NCBI RefSeq assembly: GCF_030315975.1
Contig: NZ_JASXSZ010000004.1
Span: 465,431-529,430 of the forward strand
From: Microbacterium candidum
Lineage (GTDB): Bacteria; Actinomycetota; Actinomycetes; Actinomycetales; Microbacteriaceae
DNA: 64,000 bases
Direction: 5' to 3'
Positions within the stretch are counted from its first letter, which is position 1. Every line of letters begins with the position of its first letter. Made by a program: the position numbers and the translations under genes. This document shows, piece after piece, positions 45,581 to 54,664 of the stretch. The notes below the pieces were generated by a model. That model worked only from the letters and a program-made list of their open reading frames with translations, made no database searches and was not told where the DNA came from.

Positions 45581-47050
45581 ATGCGAACGCTCGTCACCGC
45601 CGACCACGTCATCTCGTACGACGGCACCGGTCACCGGACGCTGTCCGACGGCGCCGTCCTCGTCGAGGACGACCGGATCGCCTTCGTCGGGCCGTCCGCC
45701 CAGGCGCCCGCCCACGACGAGCGGATCGATCTCGGCGAGAGCGTCCTGATGCCGGGCCTCATCGACCTCGATGCGCTGTCGGACATCGATCACCTGATCC
45801 TGGACTCCTGGGGCGATGCCGCACAGGCGCGGCGCCTGCAGTGGTCGGCGGACTACTTCCAGCGCCGCCACGCCGTCTTCACCCCGGAGGAGCGCGCCCG
45901 CACGCGGGAGATCGCGCTCGTCCAGCTCGCGCTGCACGGCATCACGTCGTTCATGCCGATCGCCTCCGAGGTCCACTCCGCATGGGCGGAGCCTGCCGAC
46001 GAGCTGCGTGCGATGGCCGACTTCGCAAGCCGCATCGGCCTGCGCGGATTCCTCGGTCCCAGCTACCGCTCGGGCGTCAACGTCGTGCAGGCCGACGGCA
46101 CGCGCGACGTGCTCTTCGACGAGCAGGAGGGATGGCGCGGCCTCGAGGATGCCGCACGCTTCGTCGACGAGATCACCGCGCGCGAGGATCCCCTCCTGAC
46201 CGGTGTCTTCCTCCCGTGCCGGATCGAGACCCTCACCGGCGAGCTTCTCCAGGCCACGGCGGCCGCGGCCGCCGCGCGGGGGGCGCTCGTCCGCCTCCAC
46301 GCGCTGCAGGGCGAGTTCGAGCGCGAGTACGTCATCGAGCGCTTCGGGCGCACGCCGCTCGAGCTGATCGCCGACAGCGGCCTGCTGAACGATCGCCTGA
46401 TCGTCCCGCACGGCGTCTTCCTCGATGTCAACCCGCGCGTCCACGGCGAGGACCGGGGCGATCTCGGGCGTCTGGTGGAGGCGGGCGTCAGCATCGTGCA
46501 CTGCCCGCTCACCAATGCCCGCTACGGGTCCGAGCTGGAGACCTTCGCGCGGTACGGCGCCGCAGGGCTCACGATCTCCCTCGGCACCGACTCCTTCCCG
46601 CCGGACCTCATCCGCGGCATCGACACGGGCGTATCGGTGGCGAAGGTGCAGAACCACGACCTCTCGTTCGGGGACCTCGCCGCTTACATCGAGGCGGCGA
46701 CCCTGGGCGGAGCTGCAGCGCTGCACCGCCCCGACCTCGGCCGCATCGCCGTGGGCGCACAGGCCGACCTCACCGCCTTCCGGCTCGACGATGTCCGGAT
46801 GGGCGCCGTCGACGACCCGCTGCGCACGCTCGTCCTGGCCGGCAGCGCCCGCGACGCGTGCCTCACGATGGTCGCCGGCCGCACGGTCATGCGCGACGGC
46901 GAGATCCCCGGGGTCGACCTCGACGCGGTGCGCCGCGACATGCAGGTGCTCTTCGCGAAGATGCGCGCCGCCTACCCTGAGCGCGACTACCGGCAGGACC
47001 TGCAGACCGAGCTGTTCCCACCCGTCTTCACAGCCGCCGAGCAGCCCTAG
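45581..47050 (+). CDS. Chlorohydrolase/triazine-hydrolase-like amidohydrolase
   Basis: The 489-aa amidohydrolase-superfamily protein resembles the AtzA/TrzA/SsnA group: composite beta-sandwich ends (LVTADHVISYDGTGH and ADLTAFRLDDV), the substrate-channel region ITSFMPIASEVH, the LHALQGEF and VPHGVFL strands and the metal-ligand aspartate in LGTDSFPPD. The usual HxH after LMPGLIDLDAL reads DLDALSD rather than HTH, so the first metal site is altered and the activity may differ. ATG 45581 has AAGGAG upstream. It is co-oriented with a GntR gene 19 bp downstream. Confidence 0.85.
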   Translation: MRTLVTADHVISYDGTGHRTLSDGAVLVEDDRIAFVGPSAQAPAHDERIDLGESVLMPGLIDLDALSDIDHLILDSWGDAAQARRLQWSADYFQRRHAVFTPEERARTREIALVQLALHGITSFMPIASEVHSAWAEPADELRAMADFASRIGLRGFLGPSYRSGVNVVQADGTRDVLFDEQEGWRGLEDAARFVDEITAREDPLLTGVFLPCRIETLTGELLQATAAAAAARGALVRLHALQGEFEREYVIERFGRTPLELIADSGLLNDRLIVPHGVFLDVNPRVHGEDRGDLGRLVEAGVSIVHCPLTNARYGSELETFARYGAAGLTISLGTDSFPPDLIRGIDTGVSVAKVQNHDLSFGDLAAYIEAATLGGAAALHRPDLGRIAVGAQADLTAFRLDDVRMGAVDDPLRTLVLAGSARDACLTMVAGRTVMRDGEIPGVDLDAVRRDMQVLFAKMRAAYPERDYRQDLQTELFPPVFTAAEQP

Positions 47051-47069
47051 AAACCGCCGGAGGAAGTGG

Positions 47070-47729
47070 ATGCTGAGCAGCGTTCCCGCCGCCGCGGCGA
47101 GGGCCGAAGGCGTGTACCGCGAGATCTGGCGCGGCATCGTCGAGGGCGATCTGGAGCCGGGCAGCCGGTTGAAGGAGCGCGACCTCTCGGAGCAGCATGA
47201 CGTGTCCCGCATCCCGGTCCGTCAGGCGCTCCAGCGGCTCGAGTCCGAAGGGTTCGTCGTCGCGCTCCCGAACCGCGGGGCGCGCGTGGCCGAGGTCGGC
47301 CGGGCCGACATCGAGGAGCTGTTCGACGCGCGCCTGTGCATCGAGCCGTTCGCCGCGCGCCGGGCGGCAGGCCGGGTGCGCACCGAGGGGCAGGCGGTCG
47401 ACGACCTCTCCGAGTCCCTCGGGCGCAGCATCGACTCGAGCGACGCCGATGTCACGGGGCAGGCGACGCTCGACTTCCACGCCGAGGTCGTGCGGCTGTC
47501 CGGTAACTCGCTCCTCATGCGCGCGCTCGCCCCGATGCTCGGGCGCATGGAGTGGGTCTTCCGGCTGACGCCGACGACTCGCGAGAGCGAGCACAACGAG
47601 GAGCACCGCCGCATCTTCCACGCGGTCGCCGAGGGCAACGTCGAGGCCGCCGGTGCCCACACCCACGCGCACCTCGAACTCGCCCGCGAGTCGGTCATGG
47701 GCGCCCTCGCCGTCCGGCTCGGCTGGTAG
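47070..47729 (+). CDS. GntR-family regulator (FadR-like C-domain), catabolic island
   Basis: A 219-aa repressor with an N-terminal winged helix (YREIWRGIVEGDLEPGSRLKERDLSEQHDVSRIPVRQALQRL, about 16-57) and a helical FCD-type effector domain containing FHAEVVRLSGN and the histidines of NEEHRRIFHAV. ATG 47070 has GGAGGA upstream. It lies in the same transcript as the upstream amidohydrolase and likely controls the shared TTGGTATACCAA-like boxes. Confidence 0.92.
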   Translation: MLSSVPAAAARAEGVYREIWRGIVEGDLEPGSRLKERDLSEQHDVSRIPVRQALQRLESEGFVVALPNRGARVAEVGRADIEELFDARLCIEPFAARRAAGRVRTEGQAVDDLSESLGRSIDSSDADVTGQATLDFHAEVVRLSGNSLLMRALAPMLGRMEWVFRLTPTTRESEHNEEHRRIFHAVAEGNVEAAGAHTHAHLELARESVMGALAVRLGW

Positions 47730-47754
47730 CGGCTCCGAGACACGCACGACAGCA

Positions 47755-47786
47755 CAGCGCCCGCCCGGCGAACCGAGCGGGCGCTG
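47755..47786. terminator. Bidirectional terminator between the GntR gene and carbamate kinase
   Basis: CAGCGCCCGC (47755-47764) and GCGGGCGCTG (47777-47786) form a perfect 10-bp stem between convergent genes. Confidence 0.7.
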
Positions 47787-47800
47787 CATCGTGAGGATCG

Positions 47801-48733
47801 TCAGACGTAGACGATGCCCTCCTTGAGCTCCGGGCGGATCTCGGTGCCGATCGTGCGGGCCATCAGCTCGTCGAGACGGTCCAGCGGGCCGATGAGGACG
47901 CGGCCGCCGGCGCGCGCGACGCGGATCGCGGCATCCACCTTCGGCTGCATCGAGCCCTCGGCGAACTTGAGCTCCGAGATCGCGTCGACGGAGGCGGTGA
48001 GGATGTCCTTCTGCTGCGGCGTGCCCCAGTCCTGGCTGACGAAGTCGCCGTCGGTGAGCATGATGAGCATGTCGGCCTCGAGGTCGGCGGCCAGCGCTGC
48101 GCTCGCGAGGTCCTTGTCGACCACGGCCTGCACGCCGAAGTGGCGCTTCTCGGTGGCGTCGGTGCGCACCGGAACCCCGCCGCCGCCGACGCACACGACG
48201 AGGTAGTCGCTCTCCAGCAGCTGCTTCACGAGCGGCGCCTGCACGATCCGGATCGGATTCGGCGAGGGGACCACGCGGCGGAACGCCTTGCCGTCCTTCG
48301 CTATCGTCCAGCGGTACTCCGCGGCCGCCTCGGCGGCGTCATGGGCGGAGTACTGCGGGCCGATGAGCTTCGTCGGACGCTCGAACGCGGGGTCGTTCTC
48401 GTCGACGACGGTCGTCGTGATGATGCCGGCGACGTTGCGCTCGCCGTCGAGGGCGTTCGACAGCTCCTGCTGCACGACGTACCCGATCATGCCCTGCGTC
48501 TCCGCGCCGAGGATGTCGAGCGGGTACGCCGCGACGTCGCGGTAGGCGAGGTTCTGCAGCGCCAGCAGACCCACCTGGGGGCCGTTGCCATGGGTGATCA
48601 CGAGCTCGTGCTCGCGGGCGAGGCCGGCGAGGGCCTCGCACGTGGAGCGGACGTTGGCGCGCAGCCGGTCCGCGGTCATGGGGTCTCCGCGGCGGGCAAG
48701 GGCATTGCCGCCGAGGGCTACGACGATTCGCAT
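47801..48733 (-). CDS. arcC: Carbamate kinase
   Basis: Converts carbamoyl phosphate and ADP to ATP, ammonia and CO2 in catabolism. The 310-aa amino acid kinase-fold protein has VVALGGNALARRGD, HGNGPQVGLLALQN, VCVGGGGVPV and MLTDGDFVSQDWGTP. ATG 48733 starts the conserved sequence. It is the last gene of the FdrA/DUF1116/DUF2877 operon, matching the E. coli allantoin locus where carbamate kinase uses carbamoyl phosphate made by the oxamate carbamoyltransferase. Confidence 0.96.
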   Translation of the reverse strand: MRIVVALGGNALARRGDPMTADRLRANVRSTCEALAGLAREHELVITHGNGPQVGLLALQNLAYRDVAAYPLDILGAETQGMIGYVVQQELSNALDGERNVAGIITTTVVDENDPAFERPTKLIGPQYSAHDAAEAAAEYRWTIAKDGKAFRRVVPSPNPIRIVQAPLVKQLLESDYLVVCVGGGGVPVRTDATEKRHFGVQAVVDKDLASAALAADLEADMLIMLTDGDFVSQDWGTPQQKDILTASVDAISELKFAEGSMQPKVDAAIRVARAGGRVLIGPLDRLDELMARTIGTEIRPELKEGIVYV

Positions 48734-48809
48734 GTCATGTTCTCCGTTGTCAGTGGTTCAGGGGAGGGGATGCAGCGGCCGGGCAGCTGCGCAGGCCGCG
48801 GCATCCGTC

Positions 48810-49268
48810 TCAGTCGGTCTTCTCGTGCCAGCTCGTCCAGATGCCGGCGCAGTCCTCACGTCCGTCGGGTTCGTGGACGAGGGTGAACGCCTCCGGCCGC
48901 GTGCCGGCGAGGAAGTCGCGGATGTGATCGACCGGGAACCCGCCGTCGGTCGCATCCGCGTCGGTGGAGGCGTAGTGGCACGTCGTGATTCCCGCGAGCA
49001 TCATGACGGCCACGCACATCGGGCACGGCTCGCACGTCGCGTACATCGTGTGGCCGGACAGGTCGAGCGTGCCGAGCGTCCGGCACGCCTCCCGCACCGC
49101 CACGAGCTCGGCGTGCCCCGACGGATCGAGGTCGCGCCCGACGGTGTTGCCGACGGCGACGACGACCTTCCCGTCCGGGTCGACGAGCGTCGCGCCGAAC
49201 GGACCGCCGGTGCCCGCATCCATCCCCGCCAGGGTCGCCTCGCACGCGAGCCGGAAGTACTCGTCCAT
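48810..49268 (-). CDS. Nucleoside/nucleobase deaminase (cytidine deaminase-like fold)
   Basis: A 152-aa zinc deaminase of the guanine/cytosine deaminase type with HAE (SGHAELVAVREA) and PCPMC (CEPCPMCVAVMM) motifs. It could deaminate guanine, cytosine or a related heterocycle. ATG 49268 overlaps the permease stop by one base, so uptake and deamination are coupled. The two genes downstream and upstream make a base or ureide as substrate likely. Confidence 0.9.
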   Translation of the reverse strand: MDEYFRLACEATLAGMDAGTGGPFGATLVDPDGKVVVAVGNTVGRDLDPSGHAELVAVREACRTLGTLDLSGHTMYATCEPCPMCVAVMMLAGITTCHYASTDADATDGGFPVDHIRDFLAGTRPEAFTLVHEPDGREDCAGIWTSWHEKTD

Positions 49269-50773
49269 CAGGACTCCTTCCCCGTCTGCGTCTGCGCGCC
49301 GCCCGCCACGAGGTAGCCGACGAACCCGATGATCAGTCCGACGAAGAACGCGAACTGGTTGATCGTGTGGAGCCACGCGATCTCAGGCGTGAACGCACCC
49401 GCCATCGTCACCACGAAGCTCACGATCAGGATCACGACCGCCTTCGTGTTGATGCCGCGGCGGTACAGGCCGTGGGAGCCGGCCGCCGTGTACATGTCCT
49501 CGAGGCGCAGCCGGCCGCGGCGCGTGAAGAAGAAGTGCGCCAGCATGAGCCCCGCGATGGGGCCGAACATCGATCCGATGAACCCGTAGAACAGGAACAG
49601 GATGCCGGTGCTCTTCACGAACAGCCACGGGAGCATGAGCGTGCCGAGGGCCGCGGCGACGAGCCCGCCGGTCTTCACGGTGAAGACCTTGGGCAGCGAC
49701 GCGGTCAGCTGCAGTCCGCTCGGCAGCATGTTGCCGAAGACGCAGAACGCCGTCGCCCCGGTGTTGAACGCCAGGATCAGCAGCACGATGACGAACGGGT
49801 TGCCGATCGAGCCGATCGCATCCACGAACACCGCCGGGTTGTTGATGTCGAACTTCCCGCCGGTCGTCGCGTTGAGGCTCGCCATGAACGAGACCGTCAC
49901 GACGGCGAACAGGATGTAGGACACGATCATGCCGACGGGGAATCCGATCGCCGGGTAGCGCGCCGCCTTCGCGTTGCGCGAGTAGTCGGAGATGTTCACG
50001 ATCGGACCCGCCCAGTTCGACACGAGCGCCGAGACGCACGCGATGAAGATGATCGGGGTGACCGGCGTGTCCACCGGGTGGAACTCGAATGCCTTCTGGA
50101 ACCCGCCCGCGTTGACGAGCGCGAGGACCACGGCGATCACCGCGAGCACGTAGACGGCGGGCGACGACCAGTTGGAGAACTTCCCGAGGAACTTCTGCCC
50201 GCCGAGGTACAGCGCGATCGTGATCGTCAGCATGATGAGGAACGAGATCAGCGTGGGGATCGGCAGCCCGAGGAACTCTGCCCTCCCCGCGAAGTTCCGG
50301 TATCCGGGCCAGATCTGCTCGAACACGACGTCGAGAGCCTGGGCCGTCGACGTGGTCGTCAGGCCGAAGAACACGAAGCCGGCCACGAGGCCGCGGACGT
50401 AGGCGGGGATGACGGCGCCCTTGATGCCGAAGACATCGCGCAGCAGCATCGCGAACGGCACGCCGTAGCGCGCTGCGGAGACGCCGTTGAGGACGTACCC
50501 GGCCGAGACGATGACGGCCGAGATCATGATCGCGCCCACCACCTGCCAGGCCGAGAGGCCCAGGGCGAAGAAGCCCACCACGGTGAAGTACGAGAGCAGG
50601 TTGTGCACCGGCCCCATCCACACCGTGATGTAGTCGCGCGTCTTCCAGGTCCTGCCGCTCTTGGCGAGCGGCAGGACCTCCGCCGGGTATCCCTCGGCGG
50701 TCAGGCGTTCGAGTTCGGCGTCGGGGATGTCGACGATGCCGTCGGCGTCGAGGACGCCTGTCGAGTCGGTCAC
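49268..50773 (-). CDS. NCS1-family nucleobase/allantoin permease
   Basis: A 501-aa symporter with about 12 membrane segments. The NCS1 features are TWKTRDYITVWMGPVHN near the start, SNWAGPIVNISDYSRNA around segment 6-7 and a cytoplasmic RLRLEDMYTA loop. The family imports cytosine, uracil, allantoin, hydantoins or thiamine. GTG 50773 begins the conserved protein. Its place between DUF1116 and the deaminase points to a purine- or pyrimidine-like nitrogen source. Confidence 0.93.
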   Translation of the reverse strand: MTDSTGVLDADGIVDIPDAELERLTAEGYPAEVLPLAKSGRTWKTRDYITVWMGPVHNLLSYFTVVGFFALGLSAWQVVGAIMISAVIVSAGYVLNGVSAARYGVPFAMLLRDVFGIKGAVIPAYVRGLVAGFVFFGLTTTSTAQALDVVFEQIWPGYRNFAGRAEFLGLPIPTLISFLIMLTITIALYLGGQKFLGKFSNWSSPAVYVLAVIAVVLALVNAGGFQKAFEFHPVDTPVTPIIFIACVSALVSNWAGPIVNISDYSRNAKAARYPAIGFPVGMIVSYILFAVVTVSFMASLNATTGGKFDINNPAVFVDAIGSIGNPFVIVLLILAFNTGATAFCVFGNMLPSGLQLTASLPKVFTVKTGGLVAAALGTLMLPWLFVKSTGILFLFYGFIGSMFGPIAGLMLAHFFFTRRGRLRLEDMYTAAGSHGLYRRGINTKAVVILIVSFVVTMAGAFTPEIAWLHTINQFAFFVGLIIGFVGYLVAGGAQTQTGKES

Positions 50774-50786
50774 AGCGGTCGCCGCC

Positions 50787-52211
50787 TCATCGGTACTTCT
50801 CGGCGAGCGCGATCGCCGCCGCGTGGAAGGCCTCGACCGGCGGGTGCGTGAGGCCCGCGCCGATCATGCCGATGCCCGGGTCCTTGTGCGCGATCGCCGT
50901 GTTGATGATCGGCAGGATGCCGCTCTCCTCGACCTTGCGCACGTCGATGCCGGTCGCGGTGCCGCGGAAGCCGAGGATCGGGATCGTGAGGTTCGGGTTC
51001 GTCGCGGTGGTGATCTCCATCATCGTGCGCGAGTAGCCGATGGCCTCGTCGACGGTGCCGCCGACGAGCGGGACGATGGCCGGGGCCGCCGCCATCGCGA
51101 AGCCGCCGATGCCGTACGTCTCGGTGATGGCCGAGTCGCCGATGTCGCGGCCGCGGTCGTCCTTCGTGAAGCCCGGGAACAGCGGGCCCTCGATGAACTG
51201 CGCGGGGCCGGTGAACCAGTTGTCCTGGCCGAGGCCGGACACCCGGATGCCGAAGTCGACGCCGTTGCGTGCCATCGTCGTCACGATCGTCGAGTACTCG
51301 ATGTCGTGCGCCGAGTCCATGGCCGCCTTGGAGGCCGCCATCCACGTCGGGCCGGAGAAATAGTCCGACGACGCGACGAAGGTGAAGACGTCCTGCTTGT
51401 CCTTCGTCGAGAAGCCCGAGTCCAAGATGTGCGGTGCGAGCGCCTGGATCAGGAGGGTCGTGCCCGCGTTGTTGCGGTTGTGAGCCTCGTCGCCCATCTG
51501 CAGCGCCTGCGCGAGCATCATGCGCAGGTCGATCTCCTTCGCCGCTACCATCGCGTCGCGCAGGATCGGGCCGAACACATCGCGCATCCAGTTCAGGCGG
51601 TCGATGACCGACTGGTCGTTCGCGCCCATCCGGAGGATCTTCGCGAGCTGCTCGGACAGGTTCGTGTACGCGTAGTTGCCGTACGGACGGTTCTCCACGA
51701 CGTGCATGAACATCGAGGCGCTCGTGACGCCGGCCATGGAGCCGACGGTCTGGTGCTCGTGGCAGGGGGAGAATTCGATCTCCCCGGATGCGGCGAGCTC
51801 GTACGCCTCGTCGAGGTTCGCGGCGAGCCCCTCGAACACGAGGGCACCGGTGACGGCGCCCTTCATGGGGCCGGCCATGCGCTGGAACTCGATCGGGGGA
51901 CCGGCGTGGAGGATCGTCTTCCTCGTCATGCCGGGCACGACGTCGATCGCCTGGCCGAAGCCGACGAGAACCGGCTGCGAGGTGATGATGCGGTTCACGG
52001 CCTCGGCGTTCGCGGCGTCGATCTTCTCGGCGAGATCGGCGCGCGCGAGCGTCGCGAGGGCGGCGACGACCTCGGGCTGGCCGAACCCGGGCGGGGTCCA
52101 GTCGAGGTCGGTGACGGCCGCGCCCTGCGACCGGATGTCGTCGGCGAACATCGACGCGCCGACGTTGATCGCCGACAGAGGGCGGCTGAAGATCTCAGCG
52201 ACCGTGCTCAT
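50787..52211 (-). CDS. DUF1116 protein, oxamate carbamoyltransferase subunit-like (YlbE/AllG)
   Basis: The 474-aa protein matches DUF1116, whose E. coli member YlbE is a subunit of oxamate carbamoyltransferase together with FdrA and YlbF. Conserved features include VLVGFGQAIDVVPGM, HEHQTVGSMAGVTSASM and FGIRVSGLGQDNWFTGPAQ. Its ATG overlaps the stop of the fdrA-like gene by 4 bp, consistent with a complex. The actual carbamoyl donor here is unknown. Confidence 0.9.
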   Translation of the reverse strand: MSTVAEIFSRPLSAINVGASMFADDIRSQGAAVTDLDWTPPGFGQPEVVAALATLARADLAEKIDAANAEAVNRIITSQPVLVGFGQAIDVVPGMTRKTILHAGPPIEFQRMAGPMKGAVTGALVFEGLAANLDEAYELAASGEIEFSPCHEHQTVGSMAGVTSASMFMHVVENRPYGNYAYTNLSEQLAKILRMGANDQSVIDRLNWMRDVFGPILRDAMVAAKEIDLRMMLAQALQMGDEAHNRNNAGTTLLIQALAPHILDSGFSTKDKQDVFTFVASSDYFSGPTWMAASKAAMDSAHDIEYSTIVTTMARNGVDFGIRVSGLGQDNWFTGPAQFIEGPLFPGFTKDDRGRDIGDSAITETYGIGGFAMAAAPAIVPLVGGTVDEAIGYSRTMMEITTATNPNLTIPILGFRGTATGIDVRKVEESGILPIINTAIAHKDPGIGMIGAGLTHPPVEAFHAAAIALAEKYR

Positions 52212-53767
52212 GCGTTCTCTCCCTTGGTGACGAACTCGCGGGCGAGGAGGCCCGTGTTGGTGGATGACGACGCCCAGGTGACTCCGGCGTCGGTGAGCTT
52301 GCGGACCTGCTCGTCGAAGCCCTGCTCGTCCTCGCCGGTGCCGAGGACGTAGGCGAGGATCTCGAGGTGACGGCCGGCGGCCGCCGCGTTCTTCTTGGCC
52401 TCGACGATGGCGGGCAGCATGACGCCGACCGGGTCGGCGTTGGCACCGTAGCCGAGCTCGAAGTCCATGACGATGACGCCGACCTCGGGGTCGGCCGCCT
52501 CGACGAGGAAGCGCTCGATGCGGTTGGACGGGTCGATCATCGGGTGCGGCTTGCCGTTGGTGAACTCGTCCTCGCCGAAGTCGAGGAACGTGTGACCCTG
52601 GGACGCATCCGTGCCCTTGAGCTTCTTCGAGGGGTCCTTCTGGATGTTCGAGTACACGTCGCTGAACTTCTCGAGCGCCAGGAACATCGACTCGTCGCAC
52701 AGCGTGCCGCCGCAAAACAGGCCGCGGATGTACTTCTGCTCGGGCTTGAGCTTCGCGCGCACCTCGGCGACGAGCGGCAGGTTCAGCGGGTGCAGGTCGA
52801 GGTCCTCCTCGCGCACGCCGCCGGCGACGACGGCCGCGAGGGCGGCGGGCTTCGTGCGGCCTTCGACCTGGATGCCGCGGGCGGCCCCGGCCTGCTTCAG
52901 CTCCTCGGTCGCGCCGAGGAAGCAGGCGACGGCCGGCTTCGACGAGGCGGCCAGGCGATCGAGCACCTTCGTGGCGACCTCGTCTGCCGGCGGCTTCGAG
53001 ATGACGACGATGACGTCGGTGCTCGCGTCGGCGTCGAGCGCATCGATGCCGTCGAGCATCATGATCGCGCCGACCTCGGCGGACAGGTCGCGTCCGCCGG
53101 TGCCGATGAGCTGCGAGACGCCCGCGGTGAAGTCGTGGATGCGGACGCTCAGCTCCTGCGCGCCGGTGCCCGACGCGGCGACGATGCCGATGCGGCCGCG
53201 GCGGACCTTGTTGGCGAAGCAGAGCGAGACGCCGTTTATGATGGCGGTGCCGCAGTCCGGTCCCATGACGAGCAGGCCCGCGTCGTGCGCCTTGCGCTTG
53301 AGGGCGATCTCGTCGGCGACGGCCACGTTGTCCGAGAACAACATGACGTTCAGGCCCGCATCCAGAGCCTTGTGCGCCTCGTGCGCGGCGTACTCGCCGT
53401 TGACCGAGATGACCGCGATGTTCGCGTCGGACCGGCCCTCCGCCGCCGCGCCGATCGTGCGATACGTCATCTCCGCAGCCTCGCCGGTGGGCTTGCGGTC
53501 GAGGAGCGCGATGAGGCCTTCGAGCGCGGCGTCGGCGCCGGCCTCGTCGCCGTCCGTCACGACGATGAGCACGAGGTCGCCGGGTGTCGACTCCTCGATC
53601 TCCGGGGTGATGAGCCCCTGGTTCGTCAGGATGTCCTTGTTCATCGGGGTGGCCATGGCCGCGACGGCGTTGGTCACGCCCTCGAGGGCGCCGGCCTTCG
53701 TCGAGATCGCCATGAGCGACACCGAGTCGATGTAGGTGTTCTTCTTGATCAGTGACCTGGTGGGCAT
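52208..53767 (-). CDS. fdrA: FdrA-like protein (acyl-CoA synthetase fold), carbamoyltransferase subunit
   Basis: The 519-aa protein has the succinyl-CoA synthetase-like folds of FdrA: KKNTYIDSVSLMAIS at the N-terminus, GPDCGTAIINGV and GIVAASGTGAQELS in the nucleotide/ligand region, FCGGTLCDES and VIVMDFELGYGANADP in the C-terminal half. FdrA (AllF) forms oxamate carbamoyltransferase with YlbE and YlbF in E. coli. ATG 53767 overlaps the DUF2877 stop. Function by analogy. Confidence 0.9.
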   Translation of the reverse strand: MPTRSLIKKNTYIDSVSLMAISTKAGALEGVTNAVAAMATPMNKDILTNQGLITPEIEESTPGDLVLIVVTDGDEAGADAALEGLIALLDRKPTGEAAEMTYRTIGAAAEGRSDANIAVISVNGEYAAHEAHKALDAGLNVMLFSDNVAVADEIALKRKAHDAGLLVMGPDCGTAIINGVSLCFANKVRRGRIGIVAASGTGAQELSVRIHDFTAGVSQLIGTGGRDLSAEVGAIMMLDGIDALDADASTDVIVVISKPPADEVATKVLDRLAASSKPAVACFLGATEELKQAGAARGIQVEGRTKPAALAAVVAGGVREEDLDLHPLNLPLVAEVRAKLKPEQKYIRGLFCGGTLCDESMFLALEKFSDVYSNIQKDPSKKLKGTDASQGHTFLDFGEDEFTNGKPHPMIDPSNRIERFLVEAADPEVGVIVMDFELGYGANADPVGVMLPAIVEAKKNAAAAGRHLEILAYVLGTGEDEQGFDEQVRKLTDAGVTWASSSTNTGLLAREFVTKGENA

Positions 53768-54648
53768 CACTTTCCTCGCATTCCTTGGGTCATGCGCACG
53801 GCCGCCAGGAGTCCTGTGGCCTGGTCCGTGCCGGATGTGTGGCCGAGCCCGACGAGGGCGGCCGTGAGTTCGCGGATGGGTGCGCGCTCGCCCGGCGGCG
53901 CGTCGTCTCCTCGGCAGAGCGCGATGAGGAGGTCGGAGAGCGGCTGCACGGCGCGGCCGCGGCACGCCTCGCGCATCGCGGTCAAGGAGATCTCGTGCGT
54001 CGAGCCGGACGATGCCGCGTATGCGACGGCGTCCGGGACGATCGCGAGCCGTCCACCCAGCCGCGCGGACGCGTAGGCGAGCCCGGTGAGGACGTCGTCG
54101 CCGGCGGGGGTGAGTCCTGTGCCGAGCCCCACGAGACGTGTCGCGGCGCGGCCGACGGCGTCGGCATCCTGCGCGTCCACCGCCGCCGCGATCGCCGCGA
54201 GGCCCGTGCTGATGCGGTCGGACACCGCGCGGGAGAAGACGTCGTCGCCTCCGCGGGCGCCGCCGGCGATCCCGAGGTCGTCGAGCGCGCCTTCGAGTTC
54301 GTGCACCCGCGCGGCTGAGACGGGGCCCGGAAGTTCGGCCGGCTCCCACACGCGGGCGCCGCGCAGGGAGACGATGAGCGCCTCGTCGATGCGCACGGCG
54401 GCATCGTCGACGGCGACCGGCTGTCCAGGTGCGATGCCGAAGTCGGCGAAGGATGCCGCATCCACGGTGACCGTGCGGGGCCCGGGCGCGACGGCACTGG
54501 CCGCGAGGCACCACAGCGACCCGTCGGACACCGCGATGTTGACGACCGACCGGAACACCGAGTGGACTCTGCCTGCGAGCGCCGACGGGGGAGCCGCGAG
54601 CAGCTCGGCATCCGCCGAGATCGCCGTGGCCGTCCGCACCGTCGTCAC
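53767..54648 (-). CDS. DUF2877 protein (YlbF/AllH-like)
   Basis: A 293-aa DUF2877 member; conserved GLGTGLTPAGDDVLTGLAYA and EISLTAMREACRGR are seen. In E. coli the equivalent YlbF is the third subunit of oxamate carbamoyltransferase. GTG 54648 starts the protein, 16 bp after the ankyrin gene stop. Confidence 0.88.
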   Translation of the reverse strand: MTTVRTATAISADAELLAAPPSALAGRVHSVFRSVVNIAVSDGSLWCLAASAVAPGPRTVTVDAASFADFGIAPGQPVAVDDAAVRIDEALIVSLRGARVWEPAELPGPVSAARVHELEGALDDLGIAGGARGGDDVFSRAVSDRISTGLAAIAAAVDAQDADAVGRAATRLVGLGTGLTPAGDDVLTGLAYASARLGGRLAIVPDAVAYAASSGSTHEISLTAMREACRGRAVQPLSDLLIALCRGDDAPPGERAPIRELTAALVGLGHTSGTDQATGLLAAVRMTQGMRGK

Positions 54649-54664
54649 CTCTCGCGATCGGGAC

